Of a stretch of DNA of 64,000 nucleotides, positions 24,517 through 35,938 are shown piece by piece. The stretch covers positions 3,772,001 through 3,836,000 of the forward strand of contig NC_016478.1 in the NCBI RefSeq assembly GCF_000226095.1, given 5' to 3'. Made by a program: the position numbers and the translations under genes. Each line of letters opens with the position of its first letter. Position 1 is the first letter of the stretch. Below the pieces are notes generated by a model. That model was given only the letters and a program-made list of their open reading frames with translations. It was not told the origin of the DNA and ran no database searches. Source of the DNA: Thermothelomyces thermophilus ATCC 42464. Taxonomy: Eukaryota; Ascomycota; Sordariomycetes; Sordariales; Chaetomiaceae.

Positions 24517-25662
24517 GACGCTGAGGTAGTGAGCTTCCTTCAGTGAGCTTGATGTCTCATCCTCTGTGCTTTCTGCCGTCGATCTCCCAAGGCATCATTT
24601 ATCGATACTTGAAGTAATCAATATTTAAATATGTCCTCAACAGTCAGCGCTGGCAAGGCTCGGCCGAATATTCTTAGATGGCGGCTGGCAGCCTGCATGA
24701 TGTGCCTAATGCAGCGCGATAGACTGCGCCGCACAAGATAGACTGCGCCGCTCACAGCCACGTCTAGGGGACGAGCTAATACCGTTCTGTGTGTTTTGGA
24801 GGGTGGAAAGTTGAAGCGAGCAGTTTTCCAGCAAGCCGGGGTACGTAATTGACGCGGCCAAGCAAACAGTTGACAAGAACGTGCCTTCCCCCGCATGCAC
24901 ATCATCATCTCGACTGCAACACAAACCTCAGGCAGTCAGCCTAACGAGCCCCAGGTATTTCGTAGAATCGTGAAGATCGCGGGAACAAACATGGTATCTA
25001 ATCGTACCTTCCTCCTGTTTTTTCTCTCTCGATCTGCTCTCTCCTTGACCGAACACGTTCTCTCTTCACGTTATTCACTTTAGCCCACTTCTCCCATGTT
25101 ATAGGTCACTATGAGCGTAATCGAAAGAGGACACTAATTACATCGCTGTCGCGCTCTTCTATTTCTCCTGCCTTCGAGTCCAGCTCAAACGTAGGACCTC
25201 TCAAGTGTACCCACGCTTCCCAAAGTGGTTAAACACGCCCCATCAGCCCTTCATGATCGAAGGTAACATGCTCCGGCTTCGGGGTAGCAATCACATCAAT
25301 AATTATTCACCGCCCTTCTACCTTCTTTAAGCAGAAGAATCTCAGCCCCATGTCTTCCCAAACCTAGAATTTGGAGGGAACGGGATGGTACATCGGTGTT
25401 TCTTATGCTGTTATGTCACTAGATTACAGACGGAGCCATCTTTTGTGTTTTGGCTCAAGATGGTTGATGAGCAGAACGTCATAAACAACCTAACGTCACA
25501 GTCTAATATACCTATATTGTAGTAGAGATACACTCAAACAAAGGTCAAGAAGTTGTGACAACTGGAACTGGAAAAACAAAACTGTATCCCGTGGCCCACT
25601 GGGCATAGCGAGAGCTCCCGCCCTAATTAGTCTATTATCAGCAGCAGTTCTACAAAAACCAC
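24517..25662. other. Intergenic region upstream of the HeLo-TPR gene
   Basis: No open frame with convincing protein features on either strand. The proximal part (24,517-24,640) would hold the promoter of the minus-strand HeLo-TPR gene. Moderately AT-rich, with no repeat recognised. Confidence 0.5.
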
Positions 25663-26457
25663 TTAAGTATGTGCTGTTCGGTTGTCTGTGTTATTCGAAC
25701 CATGTCCTCCCCATAAGCCGAACCTCTCCTTCAGCCTCAGCTCTTCTGGCGAGAAATTCTTGAATTCTGGTTGGAAGCATATGTGGATAAAGCGGCAGCC
25801 CTCTCCGAGCTCTTTCGCAACTGTGGCAGAATACATCCATGACCGCGGAACGGCATCCATACCAGCGTAGTATACTTTATCACGAATTTGTGCACTCTCA
25901 AACGGGCTTGCTTTAAAACATGTTAGAATGTTACAAGAGGTCCCAGCAGCTTGTGAGCAAAAGGTTCATACACGCTGCCTATTGTGTTCGCCGCCATTGT
26001 TCCTCTTCTGCGAGTTCGCGGCCGTGCCGAAAGAGAACAGAGACAATGACTCACCCGAACCTCCAAACGAAGAACCACCTGAGCCAAAGATTCCTCTGCC
26101 AGCAGTGCCACTCCCAGTTGTCCCGGTGGTATTCCTATCCTGCGCCCTATTGGTGGTGCCACTGAACAACGGAGACGTACGCGCAGGCCCTGCGGCAGTG
26201 GTGCTGTTGCCAACTATGGGTTGGCTATGTGAAGAGGAGGTATGTCCAGGCGGGGCACCGAACACAGGGGGTGTTGAGCTACCTTCTTGAATTTGGTTGG
26301 TGAACGTTTGGGGAAACGACGTCGGCGGAGGCTGCGGCGTTGGATTCCGAAGAGAGATACTAGCCAGTTGCTGGCTGGGGGAAGTTGATGCCAGAGGCGA
26401 TAGGGAATTTCCACCTCGGGTGGGTGTCGGTGATGGCGTGACTCTTCCTGTAGTCAT
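25663..26457 (-). CDS. Small Gly/Ser/Pro-rich protein with conserved C-terminal SPEELRLK motif
   Basis: Two exons: 26457-25974 and 25910-25663. The 63-nt intron has donor GTGTAT, branch TTCTAAC and acceptor AAAG, and phase is kept, giving about 243 residues. The N-terminal 160 residues are low-complexity Ser/Thr/Pro/Gly with a few FG/GSG pieces (LFSFG). The C-terminal 80 residues are ordered and include YYAGMDAVPRSWMYSATVAK and FKNFSPEELRLKERFG. The layout of an FG-like disordered region before a compact end recalls nucleoporin-like or other phase-separating proteins, and the SPEELRLK motif recurs in uncharacterised fungal proteins as I remember them. No firm function. It lies 180 bp downstream of the dynamin gene on the same strand. 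The start could be elsewhere if another 5' exon exists. Confidence 0.6.
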
Positions 26458-26636
26458 TGATCAATTAGTTGGCGCTTATTGGACGAAGTCTAACCATGTG
26501 GATGGACCAACTTGAAGGTGCTTGTCCGGGTGCAGTACCAGAAGAAGGACGCGCCGAAGCGGAAAGTCGCCCTGGCAGAAGACTCAAGTCAGGATCTGCT
26601 ATGCCTAAACAACCGGGATATAGCAGTCATCATCGA

Positions 26637-28878
26637 CTAACCTGGCAATTCTCTTCTTTCGTGCTTTTGGCATTTGCGAAGTCCTTCTCTCAGAATTTTG
26701 ACCTCGTCTTCGAGTCTCCGTCTCTGGATTTGAACTTCCTCGGATTCCGAAGCGAGCTCCTCTACGGTGTTGGCCGACATTTCATCCACTTTCATCGGAG
26801 TCAGGATTGTCGGGATGTCACGGACAAGACAGCTCTCGGCTGCTAGGTTGATAACGTTGTCGACGAATGTTCGGAGCGACATCTTTGAAGAGTCAGAACA
26901 CCTTGGTCTAGCTACTTCCGTCCTGAATCAGTCTTGAACCCACCTCGTAGTATGCGGTCATCAAGTTGATCACGTTTTCGGTGCCGAACTCATCCACTTC
27001 AGGATCTTTCAAGTCGCGAAACGTCTGGAGAATTCTGTCTTCACTTAGACGCCCACTCTGATTGTACTCATGGTACTCCGAAAGCCGCCGCGTGATGCGA
27101 ATGGTGAGCCGGTCATCCGTCCTCTTACGCATTTTTGACAAGAATTCCGCCTCGAGCGGAGGCCCATAGCCATTGGTGTAGGGAATTAGAAGTTCGCGCA
27201 GTTTGCCACTGAGCTCCTCCTCCTTCCTCTCAAAGAATGGGTTCACGTAACGGTTGATGATTGTTTCTTGTGTCTTCTCATCTGCCCCGATGACGTGAAC
27301 AAAGGCCCGGTCCACAAACTCTTGAGTGACTCTCAAAACATGCTTGAGGTACTTCCAGGCAATGTCTTGCCAAGGCTCCGCTTGATCTCTGAAAAGTTGT
27401 AGGGCGAGATCCACATTGGCTTCTCCGGGAAATTCCCTGCCATGGTTGAAGCATGCCAGAGACTGCAGCTCTGCTTTGAGTGTCGACTCGTCTTTCGTCT
27501 CGGGATCTGGTATGCCATATTCCTCGATGAGATCCCGTAGGTACTCGGGAGACTCATCCGAATCGTCATTGGCATCAATTTTGTCCTCCCACCGAATCTT
27601 GTACCGTCCGCCTTTAGTTGTCATGATCGCATGGAAAGCGCGGTTACTGTTTCGTATCACTGCGCGCAGCTTTGTCTCGCTCTGACCAATGCCCCCGAAG
27701 AATTTGCGATTGTTGCTGTATCGTCCCTCGATTGCATCATGCGCTAACCGCTGGTACTCGTGGGCAACGCTGAGAAGATATGACCGCTGCTCCTCGGTGC
27801 TAGATCTTGCCTTGCCGAGCCGGTCCAACTCTTCCTGACGTGTTCTCAAATTGGTCCTGATGTCTCGAATGAGGCCGGGCAGGCTCGCCCTGATGTGGTC
27901 AAGAAGAACCTTGCTGAGTCTCTTCCGCAAGCTTTCGACGCCTCTGTTCGCAGGGCTGATGGAGCTCCAGGGCCCAGTTGCAAAAAATCGCTCCTCGACC
28001 GCGTCTCGATCCTCAGCTCCTGAGGCTCGCTCCTGTTCGGAACTATTTCGTAGCACATACCATCCGAGGGCAAGGTTGTGCATGTTTTCGCGCCCCTTGG
28101 CAAGGTCAAGGTACTTTCGCTCGTTGGCCGATCCGGAACCGGCCAGATCTGGCTTGGTGATGACTCCGATTGTCCGCTTCCTCTCCGGGTCGTACTTCTT
28201 GGCTTCTTGCAGAACCTTCTGGTTCGCCAGCTGATTGTTTGTGGCCACGACGGCTAGAATGATGCTCTTATCTTGGCTCATGTAGCTCTCAATGAGTTGG
28301 TCGACAATCTGCTTGCCTTCCAAGTCCTGGTCCGTCGTCTCGCTGTGGAAGATTCCGGGGAGGTCGACGAGGGTGAGGGGATATACGTCGGGTTTGGCAA
28401 TCTCGACGCGCAGGATATCCCTGGAGAACTTCTTGGCCCCATCCTCGCGAATGCCCATCAGCTCCTTCGCATCCCTGATGATGTCCGGAAGTGTATCTTC
28501 GTCGAAGGTGGACCTCTGAAATGTTTGGCGTGCACTACCGCCGTGCGCCGTGGATGCTGCATGGTCTGCGAATTGGATGCTAACGTTGACAGCTACCTCG
28601 TTCGCACGCCGGAGAATAAGCTCGGTGGCGAAGCGGGTGCACAAGTCGCCGTCGACGGGAAATCGAACGCGGGAAATGGCCTCGAGAACGGAGCTCTTGC
28701 CCGACGACTGGTCGCCGACGACAATGATTTGGGGCAGGTCGACGAGATCACCAACATGGATCTCCCTGAGACTGTCAATAGTGTCAAGCAGAGCTCTTGA
28801 ATCGGCACTGTTTAGCTGGGCCAAGAAGTCGCCGTCGAGAACGACTTCCGGCGTTGAGGAATCTGAAGCCGGTTCCAT
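26637..28878 (-). CDS. Dynamin-family GTPase (Mx/Vps1-like)
   Basis: Two exons: 28878-26944 and 26882-26637. The 61-nt intron (donor GTGGGT, branch CTGAC, acceptor AAAG) joins YYE to MSLRTFVDN, giving 726 residues. The G domain has the P-loop GDQSSGKSS (residues 55-63), a switch-I Thr in CTRFATE (about 80-86), DLPG (172-175) and TKPD (241-244), so all nucleotide-binding motifs are present. A stalk/middle region follows. The second exon is the GTPase effector part (RTFVDNVINLAAESCL) ending in a charged coiled coil. No PH domain or membrane anchor is seen, so it is closer to the fungal Mx-like dynamins than to classical endocytic dynamin. Such proteins self-assemble on membranes. The specific role of this paralogue is unknown. 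The small gene downstream may be co-regulated. Confidence 0.92.
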
Positions 28879-31800
28879 TGTTGTTCAGTTAATTAGGGAT
28901 GCCGTCTCAAGAAAGAGGATTTGATGAATTGATCCAAACAAACTGGTGATCGCCGGAGTCAAGTTGCTACAGCTCGGTGGCTGCAAATCAGTACAGCTCA
29001 GAAGGGCTGCAACAATACGACACCACAGCGGTATTCGCGCCGTAGGCGGCACTCCTGGACCAACTGGTAGGGGTCTGCAGAAGTGGTGATAAAATGCGTT
29101 GATTGTTCCAAGTGCCGGAGGCACTTGGAAATGCTGTCTAAATACATGTCAGCCCTGGCTCGTCATCCCTGTTGGTGGGCCAGAGCTGACCCACTGGCAG
29201 TCATATCCTGTAACACAAGTCGTCAATTTGAAGGCAAGTCTTTAATACTGTAATGTCTATTATATATAGACTACAGAACGGAAAAAAAGTTTACTGTTAG
29301 TAGGATGATATATATTTTACGGGAAAGCAGGGGTCTACACTAATTAATTGTTAACGTTTTACAGCCAAGAAGGCTGTTAACAGATAACTTTCTAACATAC
29401 GAAAACTGTTAAGAATTTTCATTAGTCCAAATTTTTAGCGTGTTCTAACCTACATTACTAATTTTTACAGCCTCTAATCTGTACTCCGTATTTTCTCTCT
29501 TTCTCTGTAAAACTCTTTTACGTCCGTAAAATGCCTCGCCCTCGCGTAGTTCGCCATCCAGGTGGTTCGTAAGACCCCTTTTGCTCTTGCTATTACCAAG
29601 CGATTTGTGGTGGTTGTGGTGGTTGTGGAATTGATCGATTGATTGGGTTAGTTAGTTGGTTGGTTAGTTGTGTGGAAATGGAAAAGTGGGCTGGCTGCAG
29701 TGTGTATGGGGAAAAATACGCAGGGCCAGAGGGTTGTGGCCGCGAAGCGGCCTGCACGAATCCCTCGTATATAGTTATATACAGATTACTCCGTATATAC
29801 ATACCTTTCTCCTACTATAAGTAAGATGGTCGAAGCATCCCCGTCGAATTCCTTTCCGGCACCGCAATGCTACATGGTACTCTACAGCACCTGCCTAGGG
29901 TGATTATGCACGCACAAACTTCTATCACCAACATGCGTTTCGGGTGAGCCACGGCGCTTAGCTGCCTGCGGACTGCAGAACGCGGTCGGTGACCGTATGT
30001 GGCAAGTTGGGTGCGAAACTGGTTGCGTTCCGTTTTGTTCTGCTAAATTGGGGATGAACTCCAGAAAACACACGAGATCAGGTGCCCAAAATGGTGGGAA
30101 AGTCAGGTATACCCTCCCCCCCACCCCTTCCCCAACCCCCAACCGAACAATCCGCCCTACCATGTACTGCCAGTGTCCAGCCAACCACCTGTATGCATTC
30201 CTTGTTGTTAGAGCACGTGGTTGGGGCTAGGTAACCTCCTGACTACTACTTCCGCCTCGGAAGTATAATTACACATAATTGCCGCCCCATTATCGAGGCC
30301 ATTAAAAATAACAATGCAGGCCAGCTAAATTCTGCGGTAAGTTTAAAAGGCCACGCGTCAAATGATTGCATGAAGTGAGGTAAAGGTAGTTAGACCGCAT
30401 TGCTTCGAATGGAGAGAGAAGAGCCAAGCGAAAATGCCGAGAGATTGGGAAAGCGGTGCCTTGTTTAACTACCTCCTCCGTTCGTAGCAAACCGGCAATG
30501 TTGATCTTCATCCCGTCGGCATAACTAGCGGGGTCCAAGGAATTGAGCGTCCTCGAGCTGTTTGCGGAGAGCTGCGCTGCTCGGCTGTGAAAGTCTCTAA
30601 TTAACCATTTCACAATCTGCCTCGCGGCTTCTCGCTACGTGAACCGCCGGATGAAATTTCGCTTTGTAATGCCAGTCTTTGTTAAGCGGCTGTGATGGGC
30701 GACGTGCTGGTATGGTAACTTTATTAGGTGCTGAGGCCTACCAACCCTGACGAGAGCCGGGGACGATAACGAGCCCGAGGGGTCCATTCTGTGTCTTGTA
30801 ATGCAGCTGTGCCGGGGAGCCAGAACTGGATGGCAGGGTGATAAAAATCGGTTCCTAAGTAGGTACCTTGCCTAAACTACGGAAACAACTGCTTTCTCTA
30901 AGGCGCGAGATGGTAGATGGCGTTGCCCTAGATACGATGATAGCAATTCGCAACTGCTCGAGGGACCATTCTCTCTAGGGGTTTCTCTTGTTAAAACGTT
31001 GGTTCTTCTTGCGTCCCCAGCCAGCCCCCCGCCCCCCCCCCCCTCTTCCTTTCTCATCTTCCCGAGGATGTGATTAGGTACAGGTGGTGTTGATCTTGGG
31101 GGGTGCTAGTTCGTCATGCTTCCATTTGACTGGCTCTCTCTTGGTCTTAGTTCCCGGTCTCAGCACTTCGACGAGTGCTCAGGGAGCTCGGGCATCGCGG
31201 ATTATTTATTGCCGAACGCATTTGCGAGCTCGAATAAGCGTGTGGGAGGCGTTGAGAGTAGTGGCAAGGAAGGAACAGAAAGAGTGCCTTGTTGAACTAT
31301 CTACAAAGGAGAAAAATAAGTGGTATAAATAGACAAAGGAGATGATCCGTACGCTAATGAGCATGTAGAGTGGCGTACATCGCTCGTAACTAATTCCCCA
31401 GAAGCTTGGACGCTTCTAACAATTATCATTATAGGGCGAAATGGTAATCAGGCCGTCATGGTGCGAGCTGGTCAAACCTGCTGTTCCACCTCAGCACCGA
31501 ATTTGGGAAGTGCTCATATCCTCATCCGTGGCTTGCACATCAACGCTCTTGAAATTCACAGGGCCTCCACGACCGCGACTTTTAGCTGGAACGACGACTG
31601 ACCTCATGCGAGTTCCACGCGGCGTAACGGAATCGATATGTTCTGCGAGCTTATAAGTCAATAGAAAACAAGGAAAAAATCAAGGAACTAGCAGTTTCTG
31701 ATTCATGTGACAGCACAGAAGTTCGAGGAGGGGGTTAGTAACTAATAATAATACCTGGTAGGCGCCGCGGAGGGTTTGGAGTAATTAAGCGAAGGAAGGT

Positions 31801-32262
31801 TGTGAAGAGGAATCCATCGCGTTCCTGGAAGAAGGAGGTAATGGAATTGCAGGTTAGGGTGGGGGAGGGGGATTGCAGAGTGAGGATGGCTCGGAAAATC
31901 CAACAAGCGGGGGAGGTGATGCCAAAAATTTCTGGTGGCGGCACAGCATGGCTCTTGCTTCCCTCGCGTTCGGTCAACGGATTCTGGAGAGCATCCTTAG
32001 ACTTATCCCTAATGACACAAGAAAATTTAGCAACAGCGTCGGCAGTAACAGCAGGACTAGGATTTTCCTCCTGAGCGGTCGTTAACTACCTTAATTGCAT
32101 TGACGAATATTTGATATAATTAATACCTCATCTGGGGAAACACCAACCAAGCTTAATTAATACCAATCCTTGCCTCCTATTTTTGTTCTCTTTGTCTTTC
32201 TTCTTTTCTCCTTGTTTTCTAGAAAATAATCCCAGAATAAACAAGGACGACACACAAAGATC
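28879..32262. other. Gene-poor interval
   Basis: No convincing gene over 3.4 kb; the open frames on both strands look like chance. It contains an AT-rich island at about 29,230-29,520 with a short hairpin, a GGTTGT/TTGG-type simple repeat at about 29,605-29,670, a C-run near 31,030, two TACTCCGTA motifs (29,482 and 29,787) and one AGGTACCT (30,861). The ends would hold the promoters of the dynamin gene (-) and the phosphoesterase gene (+). Confidence 0.5.
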
Positions 32263-33105
32263 ATGTCCCCGGCAGTCTTCCAGATCGTCTCGGACCTGCA
32301 CCTCGAGACGCAGGCGTCATACGAGTACAACTTCAAGCAGACGGCGCCGAACCTGGCCCTGCTGGGGGACATTGGTCAGGTGGCAGATGACGGGTTGTTC
32401 ACCTTTCTCGAGAAACAGCTGCGCCGGTACTGGAACGTCTTCTTCCTCCTGGGCAACCACGAGCCGATATCGGGCAGCTGGCCGGCGGCGCGGCGGCGGG
32501 TGCACGCGTTCGCCGAGCGCATGGAACGCCTCCGGGAGCGCTCCACCATCGGCCGCTTCGTCTTCCTCGACCGGACGCGCCACGACCTCGACGGCGGGCT
32601 GACGGTGCTCGGGTGCACCCTCTTCTCGCGCGTGCTGCCGGACCAGGCCGCCGCGGTGGCCGGCCGCCTCGTCGACTTCCGCAAGATCACCGGCTGGACC
32701 GTCGAGGACCACGTCGACGCCCACCTGGCGGACCTGTGCTGGCTCAACGAGCAGGTCGAGGCCATCGCGCGGGCCGAGCCCGGCCGCAAGATCGTCGTCT
32801 TCACCCACCACAGCCCGACGGCCGACGAGCGCGCGACGGACCCGCGCCACCGCGACAGCCCCGTCGCCTCGGGCTTCGCCACCGACCTCGGCCGCGAGCC
32901 CTGCTGGACCAGCCCGGCCGTGGTCCTGTGGGCCTTCGGCCACACCCACTTCTGCTGCGACTTTGTCGACGAGCACGGCAAGCGGGTCGTTGCCAACCAG
33001 CGCGGGTACGCCCTCGCGCGCGAGAGCGCCTTCGACGCCGCCAAGACCTTCGTGGTCGGCAGGGCCGAGGCGGCCTCGGGTGCGTCGAGCATGCTGCTCT
33101 TCTGA
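32263..33105 (+). CDS. Calcineurin-like metallophosphoesterase
   Basis: Single exon, 280 residues. All metal-binding motifs of the family are visible: DLH (D11, H13), GD (D36), GNHE (N65, H66), the THHS histidine pair (182-183) and GHTH (226-229). This predicts a two-metal phosphohydrolase acting on a phosphomono- or diester. The substrate cannot be told. The length and lack of a signal peptide or membrane segment fit a soluble cytosolic enzyme of the small fungal Ser/Thr-phosphatase-superfamily group. The gene is markedly GC-rich with strong third-position bias compared with the AT-rich flanks, typical of a well-expressed host gene. The ATG at 32263 follows a pyrimidine-rich leader. Confidence 0.9.
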   Translation: MSPAVFQIVSDLHLETQASYEYNFKQTAPNLALLGDIGQVADDGLFTFLEKQLRRYWNVFFLLGNHEPISGSWPAARRRVHAFAERMERLRERSTIGRFVFLDRTRHDLDGGLTVLGCTLFSRVLPDQAAAVAGRLVDFRKITGWTVEDHVDAHLADLCWLNEQVEAIARAEPGRKIVVFTHHSPTADERATDPRHRDSPVASGFATDLGREPCWTSPAVVLWAFGHTHFCCDFVDEHGKRVVANQRGYALARESAFDAAKTFVVGRAEAASGASSMLLF

Positions 33106-33422
33106 TAACTATAACTGAATCGTTGCCAAGAAGACGAGGGTTAAATTATCTTGCGGTAATTATTCTTCGCTCGATAATTACAGATGTAGTCAGTGGCTGA
33201 CAATGATCAATCGTGGAGCAATTGTGCGTCTTTCGCAGCGAAGAATGGGCCCTGATAAAGATCTATATTTTCATTCCTGAAATAAATAGTTTCCTCCTTT
33301 CCAAGAAAAAAAAAATCGCTAGAGGAATGTGCAGATCATGTTGTCTTACAAAAAGAGATGGCAATACAATGATGGCAATATAATAAGTAATTAACTTAAA
33401 TTATACTTCACCCCGGGAGCAG
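33106..33422. other. Convergent 3' intergenic region
   Basis: It is AT-rich, with an A-run at about 33,306-33,315, between the 3' ends of the phosphoesterase (+) and the next gene (-). It presumably carries both polyadenylation regions. Nothing else is seen. Confidence 0.5.
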
Positions 33423-34160
33423 TCATTCCGCAGCTTTGATTCTCTGTAAATAAAGCTGCTGGCACTGGAATTCTCCTAGGTTCTCTGTGTTGATTCCTTG
33501 AAGCCGGTCAGCGTGAAAGAGGCGGTACTCCGGTGGGAGCTGCTCTTGAAAGCCTGGCTCCTTGACCGCGTCGATGTACAGGTAGATGTAGCCGATGTAG
33601 ACGGCGATGCGCAAGCGCAGGTCCGATTCTTGCTCCTCCAGGCTCAGCCATTTCGCAATCAGCGCTGTGAGGAGCTGTGGGAGGGTCGGGAACCAGTCGG
33701 TCATATCCTGGGCGGTGGCGGGAAGCTCGTGGAACCACTCGCGGGCGGCGAGCAGAATGACACCGGTATCCGGGATGGACTCGTCGTGCTTATTATCTGC
33801 TGTTATTGCCCGGGGCGGAAAGTACAGATTCTCGAATTGGCGGATGTTACGAAGAGCGAAGCTCAGCTGCCCTCGCCTGTATCCCGCGCCGATCAAGACC
33901 TGGGCCGCCGCGTCCACGTCCGGGACGAGTAGGAACAGATCAAAAACCAAGGTAGGAACACCGTGGCGCGAAAGCGCGTCCTCCAGCCAGACAGCAGCAG
34001 GTATCCCGGCCTTGTAGAGGAGCTCGCAAGCTGCGTAACGAGGGGGCAACACGGCCTCCGAGCCATCCCCGTTTCCATCCAGCGAGGGCTGTCTCTCTCC
34101 ATCCGGAGGCGTCGCCTCTGGGCGCTCTCCGCCCTTCCGGCGCGAGGAGCGGTTCCCCAT
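33423..34160 (-). CDS. Uncharacterised protein, possible nucleotidyltransferase fold
   Basis: Single exon, 245 residues. The first 40 residues are charged and disordered. Residues about 45-85 (GIPAAVWLEDALSRHG followed by FDLFLLVPD) have the look of a nucleotidyltransferase-like strand-helix-Asp pattern: a small helix that would carry the motif, then a strand ending in Asp. However, the classical GG/GS plus DxD pair is not clear, so activity is doubtful. The rest is helical with aromatic residues (YIGYIYLYIDAVKEPG). I recall related proteins of unknown function in many ascomycetes. It is convergent with the phosphoesterase. The second, clearer NTase-type gene starts 1.8 kb away, divergently. 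Confidence 0.6.
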   Translation of the reverse strand: MGNRSSRRKGGERPEATPPDGERQPSLDGNGDGSEAVLPPRYAACELLYKAGIPAAVWLEDALSRHGVPTLVFDLFLLVPDVDAAAQVLIGAGYRRGQLSFALRNIRQFENLYFPPRAITADNKHDESIPDTGVILLAAREWFHELPATAQDMTDWFPTLPQLLTALIAKWLSLEEQESDLRLRIAVYIGYIYLYIDAVKEPGFQEQLPPEYRLFHADRLQGINTENLGEFQCQQLYLQRIKAAE

Positions 34161-35938
34161 GATGATGATGACTATAACGGGAACGGCCGAGCTTCAAACG
34201 AAGTAATAATGGATGTCGTCGTGCGTCAGCCAAGGGACCTGAGAAGTGAGAAGAAATGACGGGGAGGCGCCGTCCAAGTGTGTTCTGGAGCATGCAGACA
34301 CGAGCTTAATAAAAGGGATCATTGCTTGCCTTCCTCTTGTTGGGTTTCTAAATATGGACTCGACAGGCCGGTTGGAGACGTGAGCAGGTCCCCCGGTCAG
34401 TGGCGATCATACACTAGTAATCTGGTGTACTGTGTAGTTAGTGGACCGGGCCCCACTATTTAGGGTTCCCGGCCGCACCAGGGTTCAGCCACCCACATCT
34501 TCCCTGCAGGGTGGCCCTGGTCAGCCTCTTCCTTCTTCCTCCTCCTCCTCCATAGACCTCCATCCCACATCGGGGAATGGAAGGTCCCCACCTGAGCTTG
34601 GCGATGGGAACCGTGCAGGATTCATTCGTCGTTCTACCAGTCGCATGGTGCGCGTGGCACGGGTGGCACACTGCAGTATTAACCCTTTGGCCCAGATCTA
34701 AGCTACCTTACCTTACCCAGGCTAATAATGACTACTCCGTATTGGTCGCGGTTGAGTCGGGTAGCGAGTTTCAGCCTGCAAGCTGAATGAAGCTCAACCG
34801 AGGAGATAAGCACTGACGACGAAAGGACCACGGAACAAGTTGCACATATATTAATTTATGTAAGGTACCCTATTTAGGTTGATCGGGCTCATGGTGATGG
34901 AGAACTACTATGATAAGGTACCTCATGTAATTACCTTGGTTCCGCACCCTCCTTCGTCGACTGTGGGGACCACATTTCTCCTTCGCTTATTCCTTTCCAA
35001 TTCCGAAACACCCAAAGCCTTCATCAGGGTAATAATTAATTAATCAAGGGACCTTCTCCATGACGGATCCCCCTGATCATCGGCCCGGCCTGCCCAAGAC
35101 CTCTCATCCATGATAATGCGGCTCAGCTTTCGAAAGTAGGTAGGTAGAACCGGAGTCCGCCTGGCCCTCTAAGAAAAATCCTCCCCTGTAGACTTTCCGA
35201 TCCTGAACAGATAAGATCGCGGCACACGGGGCCAGAAAAGCCATGGTATGTACATTCCTGTTAGCTTAGTGGGATTCCTTCATTGACCCGTGCTCAGGAT
35301 TCCCAGTACGCTGGCTCGAGAACAGAATCCTCCTATAACGCACCCTGGTCACCCGAAGACATTCATGATGCACCAACTGAATCACAAACTTGGATCCATC
35401 TCTCTCGTGTAATTAGTCCATTCAGAGGCCCATAGGATGAGGCGGCCGCCAGGGCACAGGATGGGTAGGTAATACGCCGCCCGCCGTCTCAGTCTTAGTC
35501 GTGTGGCCATCAAGAACGACCGTCCGCAGCCGCAACAGGCGTGATAGAACCGGCTGAGACGACCTTGTCCCCGTCGTCAGCATCCTGTCGTCTGGGGCTC
35601 TGTTTCAGCATCACCACCAACTAGAGGAACAGGTGGGCGTCGAACACGGTGGCGTCACTGACGTCTTCAGACAACGGGAGGGCAGCTTTTGTATAAATGA
35701 CTGTCTGCTCGACCAGCTTCTGCGACTTCACTCGACCATCATCTTCATCGCCTCTCATCCTTTCCAGCGCAGAGTTCCAACTCCCAATCAGCCTTCATCA
35801 CCTAATTACAGCTTCGGCAACGTCTATTTCTTCTGCGTCCAGAGTACCCACAGTCTATTACTACCTGACGGTGCGCATGCCTTTCCCGTTGCTTTCGATC
35901 GTGGCTATCTGTCCCTAGGCTGCTAACCGGACCAGAAC
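34161..35938. other. Divergent intergenic region between two NTase-type genes
   Basis: 1.8 kb without a supported gene. It contains the AGGTACCT palindrome at 34,916, a TACTCCGTA at 34,733 and a pyrimidine-rich stretch about 35,700-35,800. It should contain promoters for both flanking divergent genes. Confidence 0.45.
35692..35698 (+). promoter_or_regulatory. TATA-like box upstream of the NTase gene
   Basis: TATAAAT lies about 245 bp before the ATG at 35,939, ahead of a C/T-rich leader typical of filamentous fungal transcription start regions. Position and match only; no direct evidence. Confidence 0.3.
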
